Assembly (NCBI RefSeq): GCF_018294505.1
Contig: NC_057814.1
Span: 40,852,341-40,916,340 of the forward strand
Length of the DNA stretch: 64,000 bases
Direction: 5' to 3'
DNA from: Triticum aestivum
Taxonomy: Eukaryota > Streptophyta > Magnoliopsida > Poales > Poaceae
The notes beneath the pieces are model-generated. The model made no database searches and was not told the DNA's origin. It worked only from the letters and a program-made list of their open reading frames with translations. How positions within the stretch are numbered: the first letter of the stretch is position 1; every line of letters begins with the position of its first letter. This document shows, one piece after another, positions 45,314 to 56,628 of this stretch. The position numbers were made by a program, and so were the translations under genes.

Positions 45314-46365
45314 ATTGGTATCAGAGCAAGGTTCGAGTGAAGCTGCGCTTGCCCCGGGGTGGTGACCCTTCTAGCGCCTCGGGGCGGGCAATAGAGTCGC
45401 TGTTGTAGCGACGAAGAGGAGCGGGCGATACAGTCGCTGGTGTAGCGAGAACGAGGAGTGGGCGATATAGTCGCTGGGATGCAGCGACGAGGAGGAGCAG
45501 GCAATTGTCGATCAAGCGACGACAAGGAGGATCGGGCAATTGTCGTTCGGCGGAGCGGCGACGAGAAGGTGGCGAGGACGCTGTCGCAAGCGAGGCGACA
45601 GGTGATTGTCGTTCGACGAAACGACCTGAAGGAGGTTGACGGGAGCGGTAGTGCCGAGGTGCGGTGCTAGAAGATCTCCTCAAGATCGTTGTTCGGGGGG
45701 AGCGAGGAAGAGGCGACAAAGTTGCGAGCTGTCGTCAAGGTGTGCACATGAGTTCTTGTAAGGTGCGTTCAAGAGCTCAGGTGTGTGAATCTTCTGCTGC
45801 AGTTGAGATGCGTCACTGGCGGAGGAGAATTGCAAGCGAGAGCGGGTGGAAAAAGGAATGCGTGCCTTGCGTTTCCGTTCGTGGTCGCGGAGTTCCAGCG
45901 AGTTCATATATGGTGGAAATGAGTTGCACGTGTGTGGCGAGTTGTGTTGCCGCTGGATATGAGGTGTCATTTGATAAGATGTGGCATCGGCGACACTGAG
46001 AAGATGCGAAGATGTGACGGGCGAAGAGACATGTGTCTCCCCATGTGCAAGCAACCTACGAGAAGATGAAGATCAACGTGAAGATGGACGCGCACCAGTT
46101 AAGTTGAGTTTCTGCATGAGGCTTAGTCTACATGTGGCACGCTAAGATGTGGTAGCGTGGCTGGTAGTCCAGGTTATTGTTGATTTCAGTTTGCAAGTCG
46201 GCATGAAAACGATGGTGATGAAGTGGTGACCATCGTAGCGAAGAAAAGAGAATTTGTTGTCCGGTAAGTCGCGTCACCGGAGGCAATCGGCATGACAAGA
46301 TGATCAGAAGGTCGTCTGTATGTCTCGTTCGTGTGAAGAGTACGATGTTTGAATTAAGGGGTGAA
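45314..46365 (+). other. Small Copia internal region, non-coding
   Basis: Initiator-Met PBS TGGTATCAGAGCA at 45316-45328. Then GC-rich imperfect repeats built on GGGCGATA.AGTCGCTG and GGCAATTGTCG (45380-45620). No gag or pol motif and no frame over about 110 codons. Short purine-rich AATTAAGGGGTGA precedes the 3' LTR. Confidence 0.8.
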
Positions 46366-46768
46366 TGTTGGAATAATCCAAACATGTCCAAGTTGTGGTT
46401 AGGATTAGTAGTGTGATCAGAATCGCCGGTGATTAGTTTAGGCAACATTTAGTTCCTTTCCGTGTACAAGGTTAAGCGCTAGTCTGTGTACTAGTCGGTT
46501 TCCAATAAAGTTGTGTTAGGCCGTGTCCTAGATAAAATAGGTTGAGGATTGGTGTTTGGAGTCGGCTAGTCTAGCCTGGTCCGGGGTCCAGGTTGATGCA
46601 TATATATATGCAGCGTTGCGTGAGTTTTGTAACACCGAGAGAGAAAACCAGAAAAAGAAATAAAGAGGAAGAAAAGAGGGCAGGACAAGGGCCCCTTGGC
46701 TATCAGTTTTTGTGCGCGTGTTCACCGTCTGATTTTATGTGATCGATCCAGTGGGCGAATTTCCAACA
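46366..46768 (+). repeat. 3' LTR of small Copia
   Basis: 403 bp, TGTTGGAATAATCC to TTTCCAACA, followed by TSD tggag. Serves as the empty-site reference for the Helitron insertion (unbroken GATGCATATATATATGCAGC). Confidence 0.94.
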
Positions 46769-47439
46769 TGGAGCTCAGCCTTTGTTTGGTTCAGATCAAC
46801 AATACCACAAATGTAATCCGCATAAGTTCTACACTTGGTTAGAATTGGAATCGCACTTGCAATGCCACTAAATCCCAATGATATCCTAGGAGTAGGAAAC
46901 ATCAGGATTTGTGATTACGCCTGCCTAGATTTCTACAAACGAGGTAACAACATCAGTGTGGTTGCCGGCTAGAGGTGTATTGCTTGATGGGATTCACAGT
47001 GAATAATGTAAGCGGTACTCACGACCAGACAATCTAGAGGAGTCAGCTTGGGCCGTCTTCCAAGTATCATATTATTTTTATCCGGTTATAAGAGGGCAAA
47101 GAAGTCAGATACTCACTTCAGTCCAGTTCGTGATTCATAGAGTGCAGCATTCTTGCCTGCCATGTTTGGAAATCATGGATCGCTCCTTAAAAGAGTATTT
47201 ATTTTCTACCAGTTGACTGAATTATAGGGATGGTGATTAATCTTGTCCGAAACAAAAGAAATACTGGTATTTCTGAAGTTACACTCTTTTCATTCAATAT
47301 CTCTTATTTTATATGATGATTTTTGTAGGTGCGGCCAAATAGTGAGAATTAATCTCTCAGAGTGGACAGCAAAAGGCGCGCTCAAAACAGAACCGATGCG
47401 GCTGTAGTATGCTAATTCTTCATTGACAACACAAACTAA

Positions 47440-48262
47440 GGGCATTTCTAACCGATCCTCAATAAATAGTGGAGTATCCCGTGGAGCAAAACATTAATGG
47501 AGTATATTTACTCTAGTAAGTTTGGGCCAGACCTAGCCGATTCCCTATATTTAACGGAGTAAGAAAAATTGCGATTTGCGCTTCATTTTAGGCCACCAAA
47601 AAACATTTCTTTGCTTCTTTATTTCGTTCAACTACATTTTGATACATTGTACTACATAATTCATCAATTCTTTACTACGACCGCACGACCAAAAAAAACA
47701 AGAATCACAATTACACATTTTAAAAAATATCCAACTTCCATAACTGCTCCCACTAGTTGGATTAATATATTCTCTATGTCTTCATTGTTGATATGCGGCT
47801 TCTCGAGCTTGCACACTTATTTCTTCTTTGATTCTAAACAAGAAGATGTTGCGTCGCATCTAATCTCATTTCTTGTCTCATCTCTAGCCTCTATGCTAGC
47901 AACGAGTGCACGAACATCTATCAATTTTCGTGCTATCAATAGATCAATGTATTCTTTTTCTCAATACCAAAACTTGCATCCATCGTACACACAAGTTTAA
48001 GCAAACAATGAGCAACCGAAATTGCGCCGAAACCAGTGAATAGCGTAGATGCAGCGCGGGAGTGGAGTGGGGAGGCAGTGAAGGAGAGGCACGGCTTTTA
48101 CTCAGCCGCCGAGTGGTGGAGTAAATATAGGGAGATTCGCCACGGCTGAGTATAATTGTTACTTCCTTACGGCGGATTGGAGATCGGCTAGGTGCCGGTT
48201 AGAGTAGTAAAACCGAACTTTTGCTTCTCTAACCGGTTATAGGGGATAGGTTAAAAATGCCC
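47440..48262. mobile_element. PIF/Harbinger-type non-autonomous element
   Basis: 823 bp with TIRs GGGCATTTCTAACCGATCC and, inverted, GGATAGGTTAAAAATGCCC, and a 3-bp TSD TAA (47437-47439, 48263-48265). A sister unit near 49880 (ACAAACTAACAACTTTGG) shows the empty site. Inside, the minus strand has a degraded coding-like stretch (RKLIDVRALVASIEARDE region) resembling the Myb/NAM-associated second protein of Harbinger elements. Confidence 0.82.
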
Positions 48263-48638
48263 TAACAACTTTGGACATGACTTGCTGACAAGATAAAATA
48301 TCTGCAAACGTTTGAAAGAAAACATTTGGGAAGTGGAAAATCCTAAAATTAGGATACTTATTTGAGTGTATACTTTGTACAGTGGCACTGTATCTTATTC
48401 TTGATCTATCAGTGATACAAGGGGTGGAGTAACGAATAAATTAGGCCCAGAAACTGATAAGACGATGAAACACGGTGAGGTAATCTTTGCTAAATTGTCT
48501 CAAACTGCTTCCCTGACGGCGCCTTTCTGAAAGACTTGGCACACAAATCCTTCAGGTTTGCCTCTATGAACTCCGAAGAACTTTATCACTTCACTTCAGT
48601 GGAAGTTTTGCTCAGGCACTCAAACATAACTACAAGGA

Positions 48639-48815
48639 TCAAGCGACTGCGCTCTGCTGTTCTAGGACCTGTACCTACTCAGCTGGCTCACATGCATCTC
48701 CATTGTCGCTGATGGCGAGCGTGCTGCTTCGAGCCACAAGATGCCCATTCCATGGCTCCCGAGAGCGGTGCTTACCATTCGGACTTTCTTACCGGCAACA
48801 TCGTGAGCTTGAATT
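48639..48815 (-). pseudogene. Degenerate IBA57 exon 5 copy
   Basis: The minus strand retains AGKKVRMVSTALGSHGMGI but the end of the exon is scrambled by deletions. Upstream (48816 on) it is joined to array sequence instead of intron 4. Confidence 0.75.
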
Positions 48816-49541
48816 GACTTATCAGAACTTAAATCAGGAAGTGGTAAACATGTGCTCTCTATGACAATGTTGAATACCTCAAAATCATCAATATCATGGT
48901 TGTTGCACCATACATTTCTGACATTAATGTAATTGCGGTCCAAATAATTTAAGGGTGAGACGAGAGATAAAACATGCTCTTGCAACTTGTGCTGGTAAGG
49001 AGTAGAGCCGCACCTAGCTGAAAGAGCTGTGCGGGGAAGGAGTAGAGCTCAGTCTTTGCTTGGTTCAGACCAATTATACCACAAACGTAATGCACATAAG
49101 TTCTGCACTTGCTTAGAACTGGAATCACACTTGCAATGCCACTAAATCCCAATCACATCCTAGGACTAGGAAGCATCAGGATTTGTGGTTACGCCTAACT
49201 AGATTTCTACACACGAGGTAACAACATTAGTGTGGTTGCCGGCTAGAGGTGTATTGCTTCAGATGATTCACAGTGAACAATCTGAGAAGTACTGACGACC
49301 AGCCAATCTAGAGGATTCTCCCCGGGCAGTCTTCCAAGTACCATGTTATTCTTATTTGGTCACAAGAGGGCAAAGAAGTCGATACTCACTTCAGTCCCAT
49401 TCATGATTCATAGAGTGCAGCATTCTAGCTTGCCATGTTTGGAAATCACGGATCACTCCTTGAAAAGGAGTATTTATTTTTCTCCCAGTTGACTTAATTA
49501 TAGGGGCCATGATTAATATTGTCTGAAACAAAAGAAATACT

Positions 49542-49611
49542 CCCTCCGATCCAAATTAATTGACACAAATTTAGTATAACTTTAGTACAAAGTTGTACTA
49601 AAGCTGTGTCA
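49542..49611. mobile_element. Stowaway MITE fragment
   Basis: Begins TA then CTCCCTCCGATCC, with the fold-back ACTTTAGTACAAAGTTGTACTAAAG. The 3' terminal repeat is missing. Confidence 0.65.
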
Positions 49612-49980
49612 AAGTTCTCTATCTATTCATTCAACATCTCTCATTTTATAAGATGATTTTTTTAGGTGCGCCCAAATAGTAAGATGGTTTTTTAGGTGCA
49701 CCCAAATAGTGAGAATTAAGCACTCAGAAAAAAGTGAACAGCAAAAGGCGCGCTCAAAACAGAACAGAGGCGCCTGTAGTGTTGTTTCAGTGTACGTAGT
49801 GCGTGGAATTTCAGCTAATTAATCATGAGAAGATATTTTTCTCGCAAAAGAAATAAAGCATGAGAAGATATTTCTTCATTCGGAACACAAACTAACAACT
49901 TTGGATGTGACTTGATGACAAGATAAAATATCTGCAAAACTAGCCGTTCGAGAAATGTTTTGGTCAGGTACTGGAACATA

Positions 49981-50150
49981 CTCAAGCGGCTGCGCTCTGC
50001 TGTCCTAGGACGTGTGTCCACTCAGCTGGCTCACATTTATGTTGTTGCTCATGGCGAGGGTTGCGCTTTGCTTCAGTGCTGCTTCGAGCCGCAAGACGCT
50101 CATTCCACGGCTCCCAAGAGCCGTGCTTACGCGAGACATCGTGAGCTTGA
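49981..50150 (-). pseudogene. Degenerate IBA57 exon 5 copy
   Basis: About 165 bp of minus-strand similarity to exon 5 (GCGCTCTGCTGTCCTAGGAC end, GAGCCGCAAG segment), with internal deletions. Non-coding now. Confidence 0.7.
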
Positions 50151-50644
50151 ATTAACTGATGGAACTAGTAAACATGTGCCCTCTATGACAATGTTGAATA
50201 GCTCATGGTTGTTGCACCATACATTTCTGACATTGATGTAACTACGGTCCTAATAATTTAAGGGTGAGAAGACATATAGAACATGCTCTTGCAACTTGTG
50301 CGGGCAAAGAGTAGAGCTCGGCCGTTGCTAGGTGAAGCATGCTCATATATAGTTTGTGAAGAAGCCATCAAGCCATGTGCATACCTGTGCGGGCAAGGAG
50401 CAGAGCTCAGTCTTCGCTTGGTTCATACCAATGATGTATGAACCACAAACGTAATGTACACAAGTTCTATACTTAGCTAGAACTGGAATTGCACTTGCAA
50501 ATGCCACTAACACCCACTAACATCCTAGGACTAGGAAGCATCAGGATTTGTGAGGTAACATCAGTATGATTTCCGGCTGGAGGTGTATTGCTTCATCAGA
50601 GGTGTATTGCTTCATGAGAGCATTTACAGGAAACGATGGAAGCA

Positions 50645-50694
50645 GACGAAGCAACTCAGAGGATTCACAGACGAAGCAACTCAGAGGATTCACA
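50645..50694. repeat. 24-25 bp direct duplication
   Basis: GACGAAGCAACTCAGAGG followed by ATTCACA occurs twice in tandem. Confidence 0.85.
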
Positions 50695-51281
50695 GAGTTT
50701 ATTCATTCTCTCACAATACGCTGAATTACAGGAACCATGATTACTATCTATAGTTCAGTATCTCCTAATTTAGAAGACATGTCTTTTTAGGTGCTGCCAA
50801 AGAGATTCAAAGAAAGTCGACAGAAAAAGGCATGAACACAAATTAACAGCTGTGAACAAGACTTACTGATGGGTTAAAATGTCTGCAAAATTAGACCATC
50901 TGTTTCAGAAGCGTTCGAAAGAAAACATTTGGGAACTGGCAAACCCTAAAACAGGGGACTTATTTTTAGTGTATACTTTGTACACAGTAGCTTATTCTTG
51001 ATCTATCATTGACACAAGGGAGTACAGTAAGGAAGAAACTAGGTGCAGAAATTACTAGACAATAGACCAAGAAACTAGGTCCAGAAACTGAGAGACCACG
51101 GACCACGGTCAGGTAACCTTTGCTAAACTGTCTGAAACTCCACCCCTGCTCACAGCGCCTCTATGAAAGAATTGGCGCCCAGATCCTTCAGATTTGCCTC
51201 TATGAACTACGAAGAACTTCATTACTTCATTTCACGCAAAGTATTTGCGAAGTTTTGGTCAGGTATTGGAACTTTAAAAGA

Positions 51282-51660
51282 TCAAGCGACTGCGCTCTGC
51301 TGTCCTAAGACCTCTGTCCACTCAGCTGGCCACCAGTCTGGCTTAATCGCCTTGACCCTCACATCTCTGTTGTCGCTGATGGCAAGGACAGCGTTTTCCT
51401 TCAGTGTTGCTTCGAGCCGCAACAGACCCATCCCACGGCTGCCGAGAGCGGTGCTTACCGTACCCACTTTCTTTCCAGAGGCGTCGTCCACGACATCTGA
51501 GCCAGGAGCAACAGCCTGCTCGAGTTCTGATAACAGAGGTTGCAGAATCAATATCCGTTTGACGGAGACTGGATTGTTGCATAATTTAGCACAGCTTTGT
51601 CATTTTCATCTACAAACTTCAAGGGTATCAAGCGCTTCCTGATGACACACCATGGTGGTG
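51282..51660 (-). pseudogene. Well-preserved IBA57 exon 5 (plus partial exon 4) copy
   Basis: 51282-51526 is 245 bp, the same length as exon 5 of the real gene, with an open frame and the same stop. It differs by about eight residues (for example LEATLKENAV for [16 protein letters not shown] for QVLEQQ). Intron 4 follows but its GT donor has been lost, and exon 4 is kept only to about 51660 with a 1-2 bp insertion. No start codon, exons 1-3 or promoter are nearby. The most recent or most conserved of the tail copies. Confidence 0.85.
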
Positions 51661-52827
51661 TGTGCAACCAAAACGAGACTTGGTGTTTTGCTGCAAACGA
51701 CGCCTTCAATGTAGTTGTTTTTTGTAATTAACTAACTTGTTCTATGATTTGTAACCCGTCGGTTGAAATATATGTCCTCTCCCCCAATGCAACATAACTT
51801 GATTTATGCTAAATACATATGTTGTATACACAACTTGTAGGTTGAAATATATTCTGAAAATATATGTCAGTGAAATATCTGCCCATTCCCCCAACATTGG
51901 TCCTGGCGTCCCGCTTGCACGTGCTTCTACTAAATACATATGGTGCCTACATGGGGGTGCTCAAATCTCCATGGCGTTAATGCTCCAGCCGTCAAGATCC
52001 TTGGAACAGGTGTCCACTGTCACAATGCCAAACTGCATGAATCATCCAGGTCATGGTTGTTGCACCATGTGGTGTGAAACATTAATGTAATAGTGATCTT
52101 ATTTATTCAATAGAAGAGAGGTCATGCTCACCTTTCTCAAAGAAGGAAGTCAGCTTCTGTACCTTAGCCGAGCTAGGAGTATATATCAGTCGTTCTAGGT
52201 TCACATCAGCATGCCCCACACGTAATATACAGAACTTATGCACTTATTTAGAATTGAAACTGCTTTTTTAATGCCAGTAAAACCCATTGGCATCATAGGA
52301 TTATGAAGCATCGGGATTTGCGATTATACCTATCTAGTTTCCGGTTTCGGTGCTAAAAAATGGAGAAGTCCATGCTACCCTCTAATGAAGTATTAAGAGG
52401 ATAACCGACCACTAATGGTGCGGGGAGCTCATGCGGAAGGGCACGCATAAATAAAGAAGTATACACGAGAAGCGCTGGACCGGAAGAAGGGACATCACTG
52501 TGATCCCCGGCTTGAGGTGTAGTGGTTGGGTTGTTGATAAAGTTCCCATGTCTGTGGTCACTCGCCATGGCAAAAGGCGCAAACTTGTATATTTGTTTAA
52601 TCCAACTACAATCTGAAGCTAACGAGTAGCACCACAGGACGGCACGTGCCTCTCTTACCTTGGATGTGCAGCCAAGCACAATAAATATCAAGCACTAATA
52701 AATCAAGTTGTTGTGTTGTTTCGGTGAAGTGCAATTTCAGCTAAATAAGGATGAGAAAAGAAGATATGATTAACTTAACTCTGAACGCGACTTTCTGCAT
52801 GACTTCCTCACAGGAAAGAATATCATA

Positions 52828-52881
52828 CTCCCTTCGTTCGGAATTACTTATGGCAGAAATGGATGTTGGGGGCGGAGGGAG
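52828..52881. mobile_element. Short Stowaway-type MITE
   Basis: TA-flanked CTCCCTTCGTTCGG...GGCGGAGGGAG, 54 bp, orthologous by position to 12639-12697 in the duplicated unit. Confidence 0.75.
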
Positions 52882-53246
52882 TACATGATATGGCATTAAT
52901 TGAAGCATCTGTTTTGACAATTCAATACAAAAAATACATTTTGTAAGTGGCAAACAGTAAATAGGGTAACTAATATGAGTGTGAACTTTGTGCACCATGA
53001 TTTATTCTTGACAAATCACATATACGAGCACAAGTGAAGGTAGTAAACAAGAAATTAGACCCAGCAACTGATACATCATAGAACACGATATCTTTGCTAA
53101 ACTCTCTGAAATACCTCTCCTACTAACGGCACCTTCCTGAAAGACTTTACACACGAATCCGTTGAGTTTTGCCTCTATAAGTTGAACTGAATTTCACTAC
53201 AATGGATGTTTTGGACCAGGTTTTGAAAGTTCAAAGGATCAAACCA

Positions 53247-53880
53247 CAACCTTCTCCTGTTCTAAGACCTGTGTCCACTCAACCGACCACCGGCCCGGCT
53301 TAATCACCTTCACCATCACATCCCTTTCGCTGATGGGGCAATACGAAGAGCTTTGCCTCCATGCTTCTTCAAGCCGCAGCAAACACATTCCGCGGCTGCC
53401 AAGAATGGTGACAGTCTAGTCTGGCAGTTAGAACGGATTGTTAAACACAATGTGTTGAGCCATATCATGTCACGTACATGTCACGCATGACAGAAAGACT
53501 CCAAGGCGTCCAAGGCGCAGGATCTAGGATAGATGGTTAGTTTAAGTAACATGTAATCTCCTCTTATCTCTTGTAATCAATTCTATCTCTTGTTCTGCAA
53601 GTTGTAAACCTCCTGTAAGATCTCAACAATGTATGCGCTTCAGGGAGGTGCGCCCCTGCCTATAAACACGTAGCACGTCGCCTCAGGTCGGGGCAAGACG
53701 TTTCCGCCTAACGCACACGGATAATTGCATAATTTAGCACAAAATTGATGTCTTCACCATTTTCATTACGCAATACCGGCATTAGACACTTCCCTATGAC
53801 ACCAAAGTAGTGCGTCCGTGAGACAATCCCCTGACATGAATAACATTCAGGCACACATTGGAATTGCTCCTGCTCTAATC
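53247..53880 (-). pseudogene. Degenerate IBA57 exon 5/exon 4 copy with LTR insertion
   Basis: Minus-strand exon 5 remnant (53247-53430), then the 279-bp solo LTR, then intron 4 and exon 4 remnants (53723-53880). Duplicate of 13035-13405, which lacks the LTR. Confidence 0.72.
53439..53717. mobile_element. Solo LTR, 279 bp
   Basis: Starts TGTTAAACACAATGTG, ends CTAACGCACA, with perfect TSD cggat (53434-53438, 53718-53722). The sister unit near 13237 is the empty site. A TATA-like CTATAAACA lies near 53663. LTR retrotransposon family not identified. Confidence 0.85.
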
Positions 53881-54863
53881 GAATTCAGATTTGTTCTGGC
53901 ACCATGGCACCATGGTCGATAGCCTAGTGGCAAGGACTTCTCACCACACGTGCTTCTAGGTTCCAGTAAGATTGGGGCCAGATTATCCATTGTAATTGTG
54001 ATGAGTAAATATAAATCGTTTGTGGTTGAATAAATACAAAAAATAAATACTATATTTATTTTGGCGAGAATTACTAAAACTGTCCTTATAGCCATACTGT
54101 TATTAAGTGAATCGGAAAGTGTATTGCAACTCTGTGATGACGTCCTCTTCATCCATGACACTCACATGACTAATTCAACGACGCGACTTGATATGGTGAA
54201 CGCGAAGGCTATCTCAGAATGTGGTCATCTTAGGAACTACACTATGAGCTCGAATTAACTTATTAGAACTTCTATCAGGAAGTTGTACCATGTGCTCTTT
54301 ATGACAATGTTGAATAGCTCCAAAGCATAAATGTCATGGTTGTTGCACCATACATAACAAGACATTAATGTAATGGTGTTCCTTATTATCTAAGGGTCAG
54401 AGGAGAGATAAAGCATGCTCATATATATAGTCTGCAACCTATGTGGGCAAGGAGTACAGCTCGGCCGTTGCTAGGTGGAACATGCTCATATATAGTTTGC
54501 GAAGAAGCCATCAAACCATTTGTATACCTGCGCTGGCAAGGAGTAGAGCTCGGTTGCTTGTAATACCCGAAGTGTAATGTGCACATTTATTTATTTTTTG
54601 CGGAAATAATGTGCACAAGTTCTGCGCTTAGTTAGAATTGGAACAACACTTGTCAGGCCAGCAAAACCTGGTGACATCGTAGGACTAGGAAGCATCAGGA
54701 TTTGTGATCATGCCAGTCTAGACTTGTGCACATGAGGTAACAACGTTAGTGTGATTGCCCGCTGGAGTTGTCTTGCTTCGGACGATTTACAGCGAACGAC
54801 GGGAGCGAAATGCACGACCAAGAAATTCAGAGGATTCACCTTCAGTCGCGTTGCAAGTTACAT

Positions 54864-55326
54864 GGTTAACATTTGAGAAAGCATAGGCTTTCCTACACCC
54901 CCTTATCTAGCCACTCATTTTTGCATCGCGATTCGTGCGAGTACATTTGTCTTTTTTGTTTCTCCCATATAGAACAACATATGAACTTCAAACTTGGCAG
55001 CTCAACAAAACATTCTTACTAGAATGTGGGAAAAACTTTTAGAATTTTTCGTGCAATATAAATACTAAAAAGTATAATTTTTAATACAAAAAATCTAATT
55101 TCGTATATTTATGTTTAACGAAAAAATCTGAAAGTTTTTTCTCACATTCTAGTTAGAACGTTTTGGTGTCTTGCAAAGTTTGAAGTTCATATGTTGTTTT
55201 ATTTTGAAGAAACAAAAAAGAGAAAATTTGATGTACAAAGTTAGTTGTCTAGCACGGATCTTAAAGCAATGTTGGAGGGTAAGGATAAGGGGTGTCCAGA
55301 AATCTGAGCTGTAAAAATCCGCGTCC
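54864..55326. mobile_element. TIR element (MITE-like), copy 2
   Basis: 463 bp, homologous to 9508-9967, flanked by the 10-bp direct repeat CAAGTTACAT (54854-54863, 55327-55336). Imperfect TIRs (ACACCCCCTTATC / GATAAGGGGTGT) and inner fold-back on AACATATGAACTTC. TSD length suggests a Mutator-type origin. Confidence 0.75.
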
Positions 55327-55413
55327 CAAGTTACATACTATTTTTATTCGGTTACAAGAGGACAAGAATTCCATAGTCACCTAAGCCCCATTCTCTCAAT
55401 TGGGTAAATTATA

Positions 55414-55556
55414 CTCCATCCGTCTCTAAATAAAAACCTTTTAGAGATTTCACTATAGACTACATACGGAGCAAAATGAGTGAATCTACATGCAAAGCAT
55501 GTCTACATATAACCGTATGTAGTTCATAGTGAAATCTCTAAAAGGTCTTATATTTC
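55414..55556. mobile_element. Stowaway MITE, 3' end degraded
   Basis: TA then CTCCATCCGTCTCTAAATAA; arms TTTTAGAGATTTCACTAT and ATAGTGAAATCTCTAAAA fold back on each other. The second terminal CGGAGGGAG is lost. Confidence 0.8.
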
Positions 55557-55714
55557 TGAAGTTATTTATACACATTCAGCATCTCTCATTTTAGAAAATA
55601 AATATTTGTATTCGAAAAAAATATCCTATAGACGTGAGCACGCAGTGAGAATTAAGCGCTTAGAAAAGTCGGCAGTAAAAGGCACCCAAAACAGAACAGA
55701 GGCGACAACTAGTA

Positions 55715-56595
55715 GGGTGTGTTTGGTGGACCTAGCCTAATTGTTCTCCATTGATACATGTTGATTGTAGACATGTTGAGTCCATGCATTTGTTGTTGTT
55801 TCGCAACGGTGTATGCGCTGAGACATGCTGACCTGAAACATTGTTTGACAGCTTGCATGTGTTCAGACATGCTGAACAATTTTGAATTTTGAATAATTTT
55901 TTTAATGGTGAAAAAATTGAGAAATTATGAACAAAAATTTAAACATGTTTTGAAATTCTGAACTTTTATTGAAAATTTAAACAAAATTTTCAATTACAAA
56001 CATTTTTAGAAAATTTAAATAAAATTTAAAATTCTGAACATTTTTTGGAAATTTAAACATATTTTGAAACTCTGAATTTTTTAAACAAACTTAAACAAAA
56101 TTTTGATTTTAGATTTTTTAAAATATTTAAACACATTTTGAAATTCTGAACATTTTTTAAAAATTTAAGTTTCTTTCAAATTGTAAACATTTTTCGAAAT
56201 TTAGGTAAAATTTGAAATTCTGAACATTTTATGAAAATTAAAACAATTTTGAAATCCTGAAAAATTTCGAAAATTTAAATAAAATTTGAAATTCTGAACT
56301 TTTTCAAAAATTTAAACAAATTTTGAAATTCTAAATATTTTATTAAAATTTAAACAAAGTTTGAAATTATGAATATTTTTTGAAAGTTTTAAACATATCT
56401 GGACGTGGTTTAGTGGGTGTCGGGCCCAACCTAGCTGCCTCCAAGCACCCTCTCTGGATTGTATGAGATGAACATGGCTCAGGGCCGTTTTTGCATCAGA
56501 TGGGCATTAGCCCACGTGAACCCATGCACCTTACCAACAAGGAAAAGTAGGTTAGATGAGAAATTTTTACCTTCATACACCCTATCAAACACACC
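55715..56595. mobile_element. TIR element with GGGTGTGTTTG ends and AT-rich core
   Basis: Ends GGGTGTGTTTGGTGG and, inverted, CTATCAAACACACC. Sister units (near 49765) join GAGGCG to TAGTGTTG, placing the insertion here. TSD not clear (TA or TAG), so hAT versus Harbinger is open. The core (55880-56400) is a decayed tandem repeat. Confidence 0.65.
55880..56400. repeat. AT-rich degenerate tandem repeat, about 35-40 bp unit
   Basis: Many diverged copies of TTGAAATTCTGAACATTTTT followed by AAAATTTAAACAAAA, in one orientation. Confidence 0.8.
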
Positions 56596-56628
56596 TATAG
56601 TGTTGTTTCAATGTAGTACATACAATTT

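Larger units (their letters stand above)
13942..46768 (+). mobile_element. Small non-autonomous Copia-type LTR element, split by nested insertions
   Basis: Without later insertions the element is 1858 bp: 5' LTR 13942-14182 joined to 45152-45313 (241+162=403 bp), internal 45314-46365 and 3' LTR 46366-46768 (403 bp). It is flanked by the perfect TSD tggag (13937-13941 and 46769-46773). The primer-binding site TGGTATCAGAGCA (45316-45328) is the initiator-Met tRNA type used by Copia elements. The internal 1052 bp has no gag or pol, so this is a TRIM/LARD-like non-autonomous element. Strand is given from LTR-PBS order. By eye the LTRs differ at about 15 of 403 positions. Confidence 0.92.
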
